DNA of 64,000 bases, taken from positions 2,976,001 to 3,040,000 of the forward strand of contig NZ_CP087710.1 of the NCBI RefSeq assembly GCF_020991065.1, written 5' to 3'. How positions within the stretch are numbered: position 1 is the stretch's first letter; each line of letters begins with the position of its first letter. This DNA comes from Nocardioides okcheonensis (lineage in GTDB: Bacteria > Actinomycetota > Actinomycetes > Propionibacteriales > Nocardioidaceae). Made by a program: the position numbers and the translations under genes. Below, in pieces: positions 8,562 through 17,627 of the stretch. The notes below the pieces were generated by a model. The model had not been told where the DNA came from. It saw only the letters and a program-made list of their open reading frames with translations, and ran no database searches.

Positions 8562-9941
8562 GTGTCGGACGTCGCGATGTCCAGCCCTGCTGACGCGACC
8601 ATCGCCGTGAGCGTGCACGGCACGGCCGGCGTGCTCGACCTCGTCGTGCCGTCCGGCGCGACCTCCGTCGACGTCGCCCGCGAGTACGCCCGGCAGGCCG
8701 CGGAGACGGGGGAGGCCACCGGCATACCCCTGTTGCAGACCGCGCTCGGCGAGCGGCTCAACGCCTCCGTGGCCCTGCGCGACGCCGGGGTGCGCTCCGG
8801 TGACGTGCTGGTCGCCACGACCGGCGTCCACCGCCCGCGCCGGGCGACCCTGCTGGAGAAGGCCAAGAACGCGCCCGAGACCCCGGAGCTCGCGGCGACG
8901 ATCGCCGCGCTCGCCGCCGGGGCGGCCGCGCTCGCCGGGTGGTACGCCGCCGGCGCCGGCGACGACACCGCGCGCACCGTCGCCGTCGGGGTGCTGCTCG
9001 GCTGCGCGCTGGCCGGGGTGCTCCCGCTCGGCCGCCACGTGCAGCAGCGGGCGGCCGCGGCTCCCGCCTTCGCGGCCGCGGCGGGCTTCGCCGCGCTCTA
9101 CGAGCCCGGCGCCCACCTGCTCCCCGCGATCCTCGGGGCATCGGCGATGGCAGCGGCGGTCGTCGCCGGCATCGGCCGGGCCCTCGGCTCCGGCGCCGAG
9201 GAGGTCGCCACGGTCTGGATCGTCACGGGGCTCACCGTCTTCGCCTGCTGCGGCGTGACCGCTCTGCTCGGCTGGGACGCCCGCGTGGCGTGGACCCTCC
9301 TGCTGTTCCTGTCGATGATGGCCGCCCGGTTCGCACCGTCGCTGGCCGTCGACGTCCCCGACGAGGCGCTGCTCGACCTCGACCGGCTCGCCGTGACCGC
9401 CTGGTCGGCCCGCGACAGCGGCCGCGCCGGCCGGCGCGGGCGGATCGTCGTCGGCGCCGACGCGATGGAGCGCCTGGTCCGGCGGGCCTCGCGCATCGTC
9501 ACCGGCGCGTCGGTCGCGATCCTCGTCGTGGTGTCGGTCGCGAGCCCGCTGCTGCTGCACCGCGCCACCATCGACCTCGACCGGATCGGCGCGCGCTGCC
9601 TGGTGCTGTTCGCGGGCCTGTCGCTGCTGCTGGCCGCGCGCTCGTACCGCCACGTCGCCGCCCGCAACCTGCTGCGCCTCGCCGGCCTCGCCGCCCTCGC
9701 GTGGCTGGCCGCGTTCCTGGCCGTCGGACCGGGCGCCGACCAGCTCGGCACGGTCGTCTACGCAGCCGTCGCCCTGGGGGCGGTGGCGCTCGCCGCAGCC
9801 GTCGCCACCGGGCGCGGCTGGCGCTCGGTCTGGTGGTCGCGCCGTGCCGAGGTCGCCGAGTCCCTGTGCGGCAGCCTCGCCTTCGCCGCGGCGGTCGTCG
9901 CGGCCGGCGTCTTCCGCAGGCTGTGGGAATTGACGTCGTGA
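8562..9941 (+). CDS. eccD: Type VII secretion membrane protein EccD (first copy)
   Basis: A protein of 459 residues from the GTG at 8562, chosen because AGGGGGAA lies just upstream; an ATG at 8541 would lack such a site. Residues about 10-100 form a YukD/ubiquitin-like domain (IAVSVHGTAGVLDLVVPSG, then a VRSGDVLV-type turn). The remainder carries about eleven hydrophobic helices, the EccD channel-scaffold architecture. In solved mycobacterial ESX complexes EccD forms a dimer within each protomer. A second, clearly different EccD is encoded at 10876, so this locus could build a heterodimer or two alternative complexes. The two WXG100 genes follow on the same strand. Confidence 0.9.
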   Translation: MSDVAMSSPADATIAVSVHGTAGVLDLVVPSGATSVDVAREYARQAAETGEATGIPLLQTALGERLNASVALRDAGVRSGDVLVATTGVHRPRRATLLEKAKNAPETPELAATIAALAAGAAALAGWYAAGAGDDTARTVAVGVLLGCALAGVLPLGRHVQQRAAAAPAFAAAAGFAALYEPGAHLLPAILGASAMAAAVVAGIGRALGSGAEEVATVWIVTGLTVFACCGVTALLGWDARVAWTLLLFLSMMAARFAPSLAVDVPDEALLDLDRLAVTAWSARDSGRAGRRGRIVVGADAMERLVRRASRIVTGASVAILVVVSVASPLLLHRATIDLDRIGARCLVLFAGLSLLLAARSYRHVAARNLLRLAGLAALAWLAAFLAVGPGADQLGTVVYAAVALGAVALAAAVATGRGWRSVWWSRRAEVAESLCGSLAFAAAVVAAGVFRRLWELTS

Positions 9942-10083
9942 TGTTTAGGCCCGATCCGCTCGGGTAGATGCCACGTCAGCGCGGGGGGTCGGGACGTCTC
10001 CCCGGGCACCGGATCACCACCAGTGCACCACCAACACACACAGAATCTCGGTCGGTCCGACCGCCGAGGGACAAGGATCTTCC

Positions 10084-10395
10084 ATGAGCGAGATGTACGG
10101 CCAGACAGAGAAGGCGCTCTCCAAGGCGGCCGACTACGTCGACCAGGCCCGCGGCGACGTGAAGAACAAGTGCGGCGTCCTGTCCGGCAACATCCAGACG
10201 ATGATGGGTGGATGGGGCGGCCAGGGTGCCACCGCGTTCAACAACCTCATGATCGCGTGGGACCAGAAGCAGGAGACCATCCTCAAGGCCCTCGACCAGC
10301 TCGCCGCGTCGATGAAGGAGACCGAGCGCGACAACGTCTCGACCGACGAGAGCCAGTCCTCCGCCCACGCCAACCTCCAGGGCCGTCTCGGCTGA
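10084..10395 (+). CDS. WXG100 family ESX substrate (EsxB/EsxA-like), first
   Basis: A 103-residue helical hairpin protein with the turn motif WGG (MMGGWGGQGATAF, near residue 45), matching the W-x-G signature of WXG100 proteins. AAGGATC lies just upstream of the ATG. With the neighbouring WXG100 gene it probably forms a secreted heterodimer recognised by EccC. Which partner carries the export signal is not obvious: neither tail shows a textbook YxxxD/E. The short acidic C-terminal part (ETERDNVSTDESQSS) is extended compared with a typical EsxA. Confidence 0.9.
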   Translation: MSEMYGQTEKALSKAADYVDQARGDVKNKCGVLSGNIQTMMGGWGGQGATAFNNLMIAWDQKQETILKALDQLAASMKETERDNVSTDESQSSAHANLQGRLG

Positions 10396-10433
10396 CCGGC
10401 CGACACCGACTCGCACAGATCTAGGAGATCGAC

Positions 10434-10724
10434 ATGACTTTCGACGGAATCAAGGTCCAGCACGGCAGCCTCGACGCCGGTGCGGCCGACGTGATGAAGG
10501 CGGCCAAGGACATCGAGTCCCGCCTCGACCAGCTCGAGAACGAGCTCAACCCGCTGAAGAGCGACTGGAACGGTAACGCCAAGATGGCCTACGACCAGGC
10601 CAAGGCGAAGTGGGACCAGGCGATGCAGGAGATGACCCTGCTGCTCCAGCAGGCCAGCCAGGGCGTCGACGCGTCCAACCAGGAGTACAAGGCGGCCGAC
10701 GCGCGCGGCGCCAACCGCTTCTGA
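10434..10724 (+). CDS. WXG100 family ESX substrate, second
   Basis: A 96-residue protein with W-N-G (LKSDWNGNAKMAYDQAK, about residue 43) between two predicted helices, the WXG100 pattern. TAGGAGATC precedes the ATG. The 38-bp gap to the first WXG100 gene and the strong hairpin at 10741 indicate a bicistronic transcript that ends here, allowing the substrates to be expressed more highly than the membrane genes. EYKAADARGANRF forms the C-terminal tail. Confidence 0.9.
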   Translation: MTFDGIKVQHGSLDAGAADVMKAAKDIESRLDQLENELNPLKSDWNGNAKMAYDQAKAKWDQAMQEMTLLLQQASQGVDASNQEYKAADARGANRF

Positions 10725-10740
10725 GCACCACCCGTCCGTC

Positions 10741-10776
10741 CGAGGCCGGTCGTCCCTCCGGGGACGTCCGGCCTCG
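10741..10776 (+). terminator. Intrinsic terminator after the WXG100 pair
   Basis: CGAGGCCGG and the following bases pair with CCGGCCTCG across a TCCG loop, giving a 16-bp stem with one mismatch, followed by GGCCATTTT. It separates the substrate genes from eccD2-eccB-mycP. Confidence 0.8.
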
Positions 10777-10803
10777 GGCCATTTTCGGCGGGGCGAGATG
10801 GCC

Positions 10804-10809
10804 TAGGCT
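10804..10809 (+). promoter_or_regulatory. Probable -10 element for the eccD2-eccB-mycP operon
   Basis: TAGGCT fits the actinobacterial TAnnnT consensus and lies between the terminator at 10741 and eccD2 at 10876. It would give a 5' leader of about 60 nt containing the AGGGGGA ribosome binding site at 10862-10868. Confidence 0.4.
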
Positions 10810-10875
10810 GCTCCGCGTTCGGTGCGCCGACCGCGCGGGCGGACGCAGCACAAGCACTGTCAGGGGGAAACACCA

Positions 10876-12258
10876 ATGAGTCAGGGGTCCTCGGTCACCT
10901 CGGGCCTGGTCCGGGTGACCATCGCCTCGGGGTCCAGGCGCGTCGATCTCGTGCTGCCCGGCTCCATCCCGGTCGCCGAGCTCGTGCCGGAGCTGGCCCG
11001 GTCGGTGGGGCTGCTCGACGCCTCGACCGTCTACGGCGGCTACCGGCTGGTCACGCAGGAGGGCCGGGTGCTGGCCAACAACGCCGGCCTGACGATGCAG
11101 GGCATCGAGGATGGCGGCCTGCTCATGGTCAGCGCCGGCGTCGACGACCCCGCCCCCCGCGTCTACGACGACGTGGTCGAGGCGATGGCCGACGTCGTGG
11201 AGAACGAGCTGAAGCCCTGGGAGCCCGCCGCCGGACGGCGTACGGCACTGGGCGCGGGCAGCATCCTGCTCGGCCTCGGCGCGCTCGCGCTGCTGCTGCA
11301 GGGCGAGAGCCTGCTCGGCGGCGTCGTCGCGGCGGTCATCGCCGCGCTGCTCGTGGTGGGCGGCGTCGTCCTCGACCGCGCCCAGCAGGAGCCCGAGGCG
11401 GGCGTGGCGGTCTCGCTGCTCGCCGCGCTCTACGCCGCGGTCGCCGGGCTGCTGCTCGCGCCGGGCGACCTCCCCGCCTGGGCCTGGCCGCTGGAGGAGG
11501 AGTTCTTCACCCAGCCGATGCTCTTCGCCGGTCTCGGCACCCTCGCCGTCGGGCTGGTCGCGGTCGTCGGCCTCCAGCGCGGCCGCGCGCTCGTCATCCC
11601 CGCGATCGTGGTGGGTGCGGTGCTGCTGGCCAGCGCCCTGCTGATCCGGGTGACGTCGTTCGAGCCCGGAGCGGTCCTCACCGTGCTGCTCACCCTCGTC
11701 GTGCTCGCCGGCAGCGTCTTCCCGTGGCTGGCGCTCGGCGTGACCGGCACCAAGGTCGACCAGCTCTACTCGCTGCACGACATCACCGCCGACCCCGAGG
11801 ACATCGATCCCGACGAGGTCGCCGACGACGCGCGGGTGGGCCACGAGATCCTGCTCGCGGTCTCCGCCACGGTCGGCACCCTGCTGGTGCTGCTCGCGCC
11901 GTTCGCCGTCGACCGGGGCGTCGCCGGCACGGTCCTGGCTGCCGTGTGCTGCCTCGCCGTCATGTTCCGCACCCGGCAGTACCGCACCGGCTCCGAGGTC
12001 CTCGCCGGCCTCACCTCCGGGATCCTCGGCCTGGTCTCGGTCGCGGTGTCGATGCTGCTCATCCACGACGGCTGGCGCGCCGGCGCCGCGATCGGCCTCG
12101 CCGGCATCGGCGCCGTCCTGCTCGCGCTGACCCTCGTCCCCGCGTCCGCCTCGGTGCGGCGCGGCCGGATGGGCGACGTCGTCGAGACCCTCACGCTGCT
12201 CGCCCTGCTGCCGCTGATGGTGCTGGCCGCGGGCCTCGTCTCCGCCGTGGCGGGCTGA
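10876..12258 (+). CDS. eccD: Type VII secretion membrane protein EccD (second copy)
   Basis: A protein of 460 residues. The ATG at 10876 was chosen because AGGGGGA lies seven bases upstream. Residues 1-95 form a ubiquitin-like domain (RVTIASGSRRVDLVLPGSIPVAELVPEL), followed by a linker rich in acidic residues (VYDDVVEAMADVVENEL) and about eleven membrane helices. It shares architecture, but little obvious sequence, with the EccD at 8562. The next gene, eccB, starts just after its stop, so the two are cotranscribed and probably coupled. Because it sits with eccB and mycP it may be the main structural EccD. Confidence 0.9.
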   Translation: MSQGSSVTSGLVRVTIASGSRRVDLVLPGSIPVAELVPELARSVGLLDASTVYGGYRLVTQEGRVLANNAGLTMQGIEDGGLLMVSAGVDDPAPRVYDDVVEAMADVVENELKPWEPAAGRRTALGAGSILLGLGALALLLQGESLLGGVVAAVIAALLVVGGVVLDRAQQEPEAGVAVSLLAALYAAVAGLLLAPGDLPAWAWPLEEEFFTQPMLFAGLGTLAVGLVAVVGLQRGRALVIPAIVVGAVLLASALLIRVTSFEPGAVLTVLLTLVVLAGSVFPWLALGVTGTKVDQLYSLHDITADPEDIDPDEVADDARVGHEILLAVSATVGTLLVLLAPFAVDRGVAGTVLAAVCCLAVMFRTRQYRTGSEVLAGLTSGILGLVSVAVSMLLIHDGWRAGAAIGLAGIGAVLLALTLVPASASVRRGRMGDVVETLTLLALLPLMVLAAGLVSAVAG

Positions 12259-12261
12259 TCC

Positions 12262-13683
12262 GTGGCGACCAAGAAGGACCTCGTCGAGGCGCACGCCTTC
12301 AGCCGTCGCCGACTGGTGACCGCCTTCGTCTCGGGTGCCCCGGGCGGGCGTGAGGTGGAGCCGGTCCGCCCCGGCCGCGTGCTGATCGGCGGCGTCGCGC
12401 TGTCGGTGCTGCTGCTCGCCGGAGCGGCGATCGCCGGCTTCCTGCTCGGCCGCCCGCCGGCGCAGTGGCTCGACAAGGGCAGCTTCGTGATCTCGAAGGA
12501 CACCGGCGAGCAGTACGTCGTGCTCCGGGGTGGCGACGACCCGGAGCTCCAGCGGGTCCCCAACTACGTCTCCGCCCAGCTGCTGCTCGGCGACGCCGAG
12601 CTGACGCCCTACACGGTGCGCGACAAGTACATCCGCGGCGTCCCGCTCGGCCCCGACCTCGGCATCGAGGGCGCCCCCGCCGGGCTGCCCGCGGCCGAGG
12701 ACCTCGTCGACGACGGGTGGACCGCCTGCACGGCGGCCGACACCGGCATCCAGCTCGCCGTGCAGTCCCGGCCCGGGGTGGAGGACCTCGCCGGGTCGGC
12801 GTTCCTCGTCTCCTCCGACGGCGAGCAGTGGCTGATCGCCACCCAGCCCCCGGTCGGCACCGACCGCGGCCAGGCCTTCCGCTTCCCGATGCCGGCCGAC
12901 GCCACGCAGGCCTCGACCCTCGGCGTCGCGCTCGGCTTCGGCGCCACGCCGGTCGAGGTCGACCCGGACTGGCTCAACCTCTTCCCGCCGGGCGACCCGC
13001 TGGAGGCGGCCTCCTTCGGCGTCGACGCCACCGGCCAGCCGGTCACCTACTCCGGCGGCGACGTCGACCTGTCCGCCTACAGCATCGGTGACCTGCTGGT
13101 CACGACCGCGGGCGACTTCTTCCTCCTCGGCGACGAGGGCCCCCAGCAGCTCAGCCCGTTCGCCGGTCTGCTCTACGGCATCGTCGGCGGCCAGGCGTCG
13201 GAGATCCCGGGCCGGCCGTCGGCCCAGTTCGACGACCCGGACACCCCGCCCGAGTGGCCCGGCAGCGTGCCGACCGCCGTCGGCACCGGCGCCCTCTGCG
13301 CGGTGCTGCACCCCGAGGTCGGCCAGGAGCCCGAGGTCACCCTGGCGACCAACCCGACCGGCGCGGCCGACCCGAGCGGCATCGACCGCGGCAGCCACGA
13401 GGTCGACGTCGACCCGAGCGGTGGCGCGTACGTCCTGTCCGGAGCGGGCGAGGGCGCCGACGACGGCACCCGCTACGTCATCGACACGAAGGGCTCGAAG
13501 TACGCGCTGGTCGGCTCGGCCGTCCCGGGCTACATCGGCTACGGCGACGTCCAGCCGCCGCAGGTCTGGAGCGCGTGGCTCGGGTTCTTCGACCCCGGCG
13601 TCTCGCTGTCGACCAACAAGGCGCGCCGGCTGCCGGAGGACGCCCCGCCGCCGGACGACGCGTCCGCGGACGGAGGGTCGTGA
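12262..13683 (+). CDS. eccB: Type VII secretion protein EccB
   Basis: A 473-residue protein with a short cytosolic N terminus (MATKKDLVEAHAFSRRRL, the conserved EccB opening), one membrane helix at about 46-66 and a large extracytoplasmic domain. EccB is a core subunit that projects into the periplasm-like space and contacts mycosin. The extracellular part includes repeated short beta motifs and a pair of Cys residues (WTACTAA and GALCAVL), which in EccB form a disulfide. The GTG start lies four bases after the eccD2 stop, and the end overlaps the mycP start. Confidence 0.92.
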   Translation: MATKKDLVEAHAFSRRRLVTAFVSGAPGGREVEPVRPGRVLIGGVALSVLLLAGAAIAGFLLGRPPAQWLDKGSFVISKDTGEQYVVLRGGDDPELQRVPNYVSAQLLLGDAELTPYTVRDKYIRGVPLGPDLGIEGAPAGLPAAEDLVDDGWTACTAADTGIQLAVQSRPGVEDLAGSAFLVSSDGEQWLIATQPPVGTDRGQAFRFPMPADATQASTLGVALGFGATPVEVDPDWLNLFPPGDPLEAASFGVDATGQPVTYSGGDVDLSAYSIGDLLVTTAGDFFLLGDEGPQQLSPFAGLLYGIVGGQASEIPGRPSAQFDDPDTPPEWPGSVPTAVGTGALCAVLHPEVGQEPEVTLATNPTGAADPSGIDRGSHEVDVDPSGGAYVLSGAGEGADDGTRYVIDTKGSKYALVGSAVPGYIGYGDVQPPQVWSAWLGFFDPGVSLSTNKARRLPEDAPPPDDASADGGS

Positions 13684-14915
13684 CCCGCGCCCGCCTGCGC
13701 ACGGCGCTCGCGGCCGGGGTGGTGGCCGCTACGGTGCCCGCCTGGGCGTCACCGGCCCGTGCGGCCGAGGAGACGGCGCCGTGCTCGTCCGAGGAGATCC
13801 CCGGGTCCGAGCAGCTCGCCGACACCAAGGCCAAGGACAACCCCGTCTTCGACCGGATGCGCGTCGAGGACGCCCAGCGCCTCGCCACCGGCCGCGGCGC
13901 GAAGGTCGCGGTCATCGACAGCGGCGTACGCCCTCTCGAGGGGCTCGCGGCCACCGAGCTCGGCCCGGTCGCGGGCGCCTCGGGCGCGATCCTGTCCGGC
14001 CACGGCACCATCGTCGCCGGCCTCGTCGCGGGCCCGCGCGGCGTGGCGCCCGACGCGCAGGTCTTCAGCGTGAAGGTCTACGACAAGGAGACGGCCGACC
14101 CCACCCAGGGGGAGAAGGCGCTCACGTCCGGAGGGGTCGTCGCCGGCATCGAGGCGGTCCTCGCCGCCGACCGCCGCGAGGACTTCGACGTCGTCACCAT
14201 CTCGCTCGCCGTCGACCAGGCCGACCCCGCCCTCGAGGCCGCGGTCGCCCGGCTCGTCGCCACCGGCGCCGTCGTGGTCGCGGCGTCCGGCAACCGCGAG
14301 CCGGAGGGACCGCAGGACGCCCCCGGCTTCGACGGCACCGAGGGCAACGACGCCTCCGTGTTCCCGGCCGACTACCCGGGCGTGCTCGCGGTCAGCGCCG
14401 TGCCGCCGGAGGGCGCCGACCCGGTGACCTACGTGCTGCCCAACCTCGACACCGACGTTGCGGCCCCCACCGTGGGGGCGATCTCCTACAACGCGACCGG
14501 CCAGGTCTGCGCGACCACCGACGTCGCGACCTCCTGGGCGGCGGCCGAGGTCAGTGGCGTCCTGGCGCTGCTGCGCGAGCGGTTCCCGAGGGAGACCGCG
14601 GCCCAGCTCGTCGCCCGCCTCGAGGCCACCACGGAGGGGGCCGGCCTCACCACCGACCCGGACGTCCGCGACCCGTGGACCGGTTCCGGGGTGGTGCAGG
14701 CCTACGACGCCCTCACCCGCGAGCTGCGGCCGGGCCGGCAGGGCAAGGTGGAGACGACCCGACGCGCGCTGAGCCCCGACGCGCAGGCGCCGCCGGCCCC
14801 GGAGCCGGTCGACCTGTTCAGCACGCCCCGCGCGATGCTGCTGTGGTCCGGCCTCGGCGCCGGCTCGCTGCTGGCCCTGGCCGTCATGCTGCGACCGCTG
14901 CTGCGGCGCCGGTGA
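13680..14915 (+). CDS. mycP: Mycosin (MycP), subtilisin-like membrane-anchored protease
   Basis: A protein of 411 residues from the GTG at 13680, which overlaps the eccB stop as GTGA. Residues 1-29 are a signal peptide. The S8 catalytic residues are visible: Asp80 in VAVIDSGV, His108 in SGHGTIVAG and Ser285 in DVATSWAAAEVSG, with the oxyanion-hole Asn in AASGN at about 205. The Ser motif deviates from the usual GTSxAAP (ATSWAAA), as in some mycosins. A C-terminal helix (about 385-405) anchors the enzyme with an RRR stop. Mycosins cap and stabilise the ESX complex. Confidence 0.92.
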   Translation: MTRARLRTALAAGVVAATVPAWASPARAAEETAPCSSEEIPGSEQLADTKAKDNPVFDRMRVEDAQRLATGRGAKVAVIDSGVRPLEGLAATELGPVAGASGAILSGHGTIVAGLVAGPRGVAPDAQVFSVKVYDKETADPTQGEKALTSGGVVAGIEAVLAADRREDFDVVTISLAVDQADPALEAAVARLVATGAVVVAASGNREPEGPQDAPGFDGTEGNDASVFPADYPGVLAVSAVPPEGADPVTYVLPNLDTDVAAPTVGAISYNATGQVCATTDVATSWAAAEVSGVLALLRERFPRETAAQLVARLEATTEGAGLTTDPDVRDPWTGSGVVQAYDALTRELRPGRQGKVETTRRALSPDAQAPPAPEPVDLFSTPRAMLLWSGLGAGSLLALAVMLRPLLRRR

Positions 14916-14973
14916 CCGCTCCGCTGGGGGTGTTCCCCCGACGCCGCCGCAGCGGTCGTGGTGGAATCTCCGC

Positions 14974-16038
14974 ATGAGTGCCACCACGGAGGAGCCGGTC
15001 GCCGTCATCCTGGCCGGTGGCCAGGGATCGCGCCTGTGGCCGATCAGCCGCGACCGTCGACCGAAGCAGTTCCAGCCGGTCGTCGGCGGGCGCCCGCTGC
15101 TGACCGGCACCATCGAGCGGCTCAGCGAGATCGTCGACCCGGCGCGCATCCACGTCTCGACCCGCGCCCGGTTCGCCGATGCGGCCCGCGAGACGCTCGG
15201 ACCGGTGCCCCCGGAGAACCTGATCCTCGAGGAGGACCCGGCCGGACCGGCGACCGCGTTCGCGCTGAGCATCGCGACGCTCGCCCGCAGGTACGGCAAC
15301 GCTCCGGCGCTGATCGCGCCGTCCGACCACCTCATCACCGAGGACGAGGCCTTCAACCAGGCCTCGCGCGACATGCTCACCCAGCTCGACGACAGCCCCG
15401 AGTCGATGGTGGTGCTCGGCGCGAAGCCGACGGGCTTCGACGGCAGCCTCGGCTACATCCACACGCAGGGCGAGGGCGGTCCGGTCGAGGTGATCACGAG
15501 CTTCTACGAGAAGCCCGACCCGGCGACGATCGACGAGCTCGGCGACCAGGGCTCCCTCTACTGGAACACCGCCTGCTACGGCGTACGCGTCGCGAAGGCG
15601 TGCGACGCCTACCGGGCGGCGATGCCGCTCGTCTTCGACACCATCGAGCAGTTCGCCGCCGACCGTCCCGACGTCAACGGCTACCGCGGCGCGGCGATCG
15701 GCGGCCACGAGCTCTACCCGCTGCTCGCGGCCGGGATGGAGTGCCTCGTCGTCCCCCGTCACCTCGGCTGGAACGACATCGGCACCTGGAAGCGGCTCCA
15801 GCACGTCCTCGTCGAGCAGGGCCTGCACTCCATCGGTCCGGCGGTCCAGCTCGAGTGCGACGACATGCTCGTCGCCAGCATGGACGGCCGGCCGATCGTC
15901 ACGCTCGGCACCTCCGGCCTGGTGGTCGTCACCCACGACGACGCCGTGTACGTCCTCGACAAGCAGGGAGCGATGGGCGCGGGGCCCCTCGAGCACCTGC
16001 GCGCGCTGCTCGCCTCCGAGCGCGAAGACCTCCTCTGA
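14974..16038 (+). CDS. manC: Mannose-1-phosphate guanylyltransferase
   Basis: A 354-residue cytosolic nucleotidyltransferase making GDP-mannose from mannose-1-P and GTP. The signature VILAGGQGSRLWPISRDRRPKQF spans residues 10-32, and family features such as GYIHTQGEG and YEKPDPATI, a lysine-containing motif near 170, are present. It is the short, single-domain form without the C-terminal isomerase. GDP-mannose feeds mannosylated glycolipids and protein O-mannosylation in actinobacteria. A TGGAAT hexamer (14962-14967) ends six bases before the ATG, with no Shine-Dalgarno sequence, so the message may be leaderless. Confidence 0.88.
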   Translation: MSATTEEPVAVILAGGQGSRLWPISRDRRPKQFQPVVGGRPLLTGTIERLSEIVDPARIHVSTRARFADAARETLGPVPPENLILEEDPAGPATAFALSIATLARRYGNAPALIAPSDHLITEDEAFNQASRDMLTQLDDSPESMVVLGAKPTGFDGSLGYIHTQGEGGPVEVITSFYEKPDPATIDELGDQGSLYWNTACYGVRVAKACDAYRAAMPLVFDTIEQFAADRPDVNGYRGAAIGGHELYPLLAAGMECLVVPRHLGWNDIGTWKRLQHVLVEQGLHSIGPAVQLECDDMLVASMDGRPIVTLGTSGLVVVTHDDAVYVLDKQGAMGAGPLEHLRALLASEREDLL

Positions 16039-16077
16039 CCCCCACGTCGCTCGACACCCCCGAAGCCGAAGGAACCC

Positions 16078-17379
16078 ATGTCCCACGAGAACAGCCAGCA
16101 CATCGTCGTCGTCGGCACCAAGCCCGACATCATCAAGCAGGCGCCGATCTACCACGAGCTGCGCAACCGTGGCCACGACGTCGTGCTGTGCCACACCGGC
16201 CAGCACTACGACCACAACCTGTCGCAGTCGATGCTCGACGAGTTCGGCGTCCGCGAGGACATCAACCTCGAGGTGCGCGGCGGCGTCAACGACCTGGTCT
16301 CCGGGATCACCGCCAAGCTCGCGCTCTACCTCCGCGGCTTCGCCGAGCGCGGCGGCTTCCCGATCACCTACGTCCACGGCGACACCACGACCGCGATGGC
16401 CGGGTCGCTCGCCACGTTCGGCGAGCGCCAGGCGCTGGTCCACGTCGAGGCCGGCCTGCGCACCCTCTCGCCGAAGCCGGAGGTGCTGCGCGACTGGATG
16501 GAGCAGGGCGCCGACCTCGACTGGGCGTCGTTCCGCGAGCAGTCGCGCGACCGGGCGAGCTGGTCGCGCGGGAGCCGGGAGCCCTCGCCCGAGCAGTTCA
16601 ACACCCGCGTGTGCGACGCCGGCTCCGACCTGCACGCCGCGCCCGTCGAGCTCAACCGCGAGTTCCTCCTCGACGAGGGCTTCGCGCCCGCCGCCATCGA
16701 CGTCGTCGGCAACTCGGTCGTCGACGCGCTCGAGCAGGCGATCGCCGGCAGCGACAAGAACCAGGTGCTGGAGAAGTTCCCGCAGATGGGCGACGGGTCG
16801 TTCCTGCGCTTCTGCGTGCACCGCCGCGAGAACACCACCAACCGCGACCGGTTCAACCTGCTGATGGACGCCATGGAGTCCCTGCTCGAGCAGGGCCACC
16901 ACGTCCTGTTCATCCGCCTCCTCGGCACCGAGGCGGCCATCGACAACTTCGGTCGCCGGCAGTGGCTGGAGGACCTCGAGGCCCGCTACGGCGACGCGCT
17001 GATCTCGACGCCGGTGTGGGACAGCTACCTCGACGTGGTCGCCGCGATGTCGATGTGCGCCGTCATCGTCACCGACTCGGGCTCCATCGTGGAGGAGGCC
17101 AACGTGCTGCAGGTGCCGTGCGTGACGCTGCGCTTCGGCTCCGACCGGTCCGAGACGTTCCTCGCCGGCAGCAACTTCCTCGCCCCGCCCGTCGACCGCG
17201 GCCTGATGACCAGCGTCATCCACCACGTCTTCGAGCACCGCGCCGAGCTGTCCTGGGAGCGGGTCTACCCGGAGAAGGCGTCCGCGATGCTCGTCGACGC
17301 CGTCGAGCGCCGCCTCGACGAGGGCAGCCTGCTGATCTCGGAGGAGTGGCGCTACGGCCTCAAGGCGCAGGTGCGCTGA
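16078..17379 (+). CDS. wecB: UDP-N-acetylglucosamine 2-epimerase, non-hydrolysing
   Basis: A 433-residue cytosolic GT-B-fold enzyme interconverting UDP-GlcNAc and UDP-ManNAc for surface polysaccharide synthesis. Diagnostic motifs are GTKPDIIKQAP (15-25), HTGQHYDHN (about 38), HVEAGLR (about 122), PEQFNTRVCDAGSDLHAAP (about 170), HRRENT (about 245) and SDSGSIVEEA (about 330). It is longer than the usual 370-380 residues because about 50 residues separate EAGLR from the PEQFN motif. It follows manC by 40 bp and is probably cotranscribed. Confidence 0.88.
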   Translation: MSHENSQHIVVVGTKPDIIKQAPIYHELRNRGHDVVLCHTGQHYDHNLSQSMLDEFGVREDINLEVRGGVNDLVSGITAKLALYLRGFAERGGFPITYVHGDTTTAMAGSLATFGERQALVHVEAGLRTLSPKPEVLRDWMEQGADLDWASFREQSRDRASWSRGSREPSPEQFNTRVCDAGSDLHAAPVELNREFLLDEGFAPAAIDVVGNSVVDALEQAIAGSDKNQVLEKFPQMGDGSFLRFCVHRRENTTNRDRFNLLMDAMESLLEQGHHVLFIRLLGTEAAIDNFGRRQWLEDLEARYGDALISTPVWDSYLDVVAAMSMCAVIVTDSGSIVEEANVLQVPCVTLRFGSDRSETFLAGSNFLAPPVDRGLMTSVIHHVFEHRAELSWERVYPEKASAMLVDAVERRLDEGSLLISEEWRYGLKAQVR

Positions 17380-17404
17380 CCCGCACCGTCGACCGGAGAT
17401 GAGC

Positions 17405-17441
17405 GAGGCCCCGTGACACCGATGTCGGTGTCCGGGGCCTC
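17405..17441. terminator. Strong hairpin between wecB and tRNA-Ser
   Basis: GAGGCCCC-GTGACACCGA pairs with TCGGTGTC-CGGGGCCTC across a TG loop, a 17-bp stem with one bulged T. It lies between convergent transcripts and could terminate both. Confidence 0.75.
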
Positions 17442-17447
17442 GTCCGG

Positions 17448-17533
17448 CGGAGGTAGGGGGATTCGAACCCCCGAGGGCTATTAACCCAACCCGCTTTCCA
17501 AGCGAGCGCCATAGGCCACTAGGCGATACCTCC
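17448..17533 (-). tRNA. tRNA-Ser (anticodon GGA)
   Basis: On the minus strand the sequence opens GGAGGTATCGCCTAGTGGCC and closes with the complementary TACCTCC plus discriminator G. The anticodon loop reads CTTGGAAAG, giving GGA. A long variable arm (GGGTTGGGTTAATAGCCCTC) identifies the class II serine type, and the T arm reads GGTTCGAATCC. CCA is not encoded. Length is 86 nt. Confidence 0.95.
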
Positions 17534-17591
17534 GCGGCGGAGCCTACCGACTGCGCCCGGCGGCGGTGAAATCGCCCGGGTCGTCGCGGGT

Positions 17592-17621
17592 TTGGGGAGC
17601 CCGTCCCGGCTCGCCTAGACT
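17592..17621 (+). promoter_or_regulatory. Promoter of the SRP RNA
   Basis: TTGGGG (17592-17597) and TAGACT (17616-17621) are separated by 18 bp. The predicted start, about 17628, coincides with the first bases of the SRP RNA helix. Confidence 0.6.
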
Positions 17622-17627
17622 CCCGGC

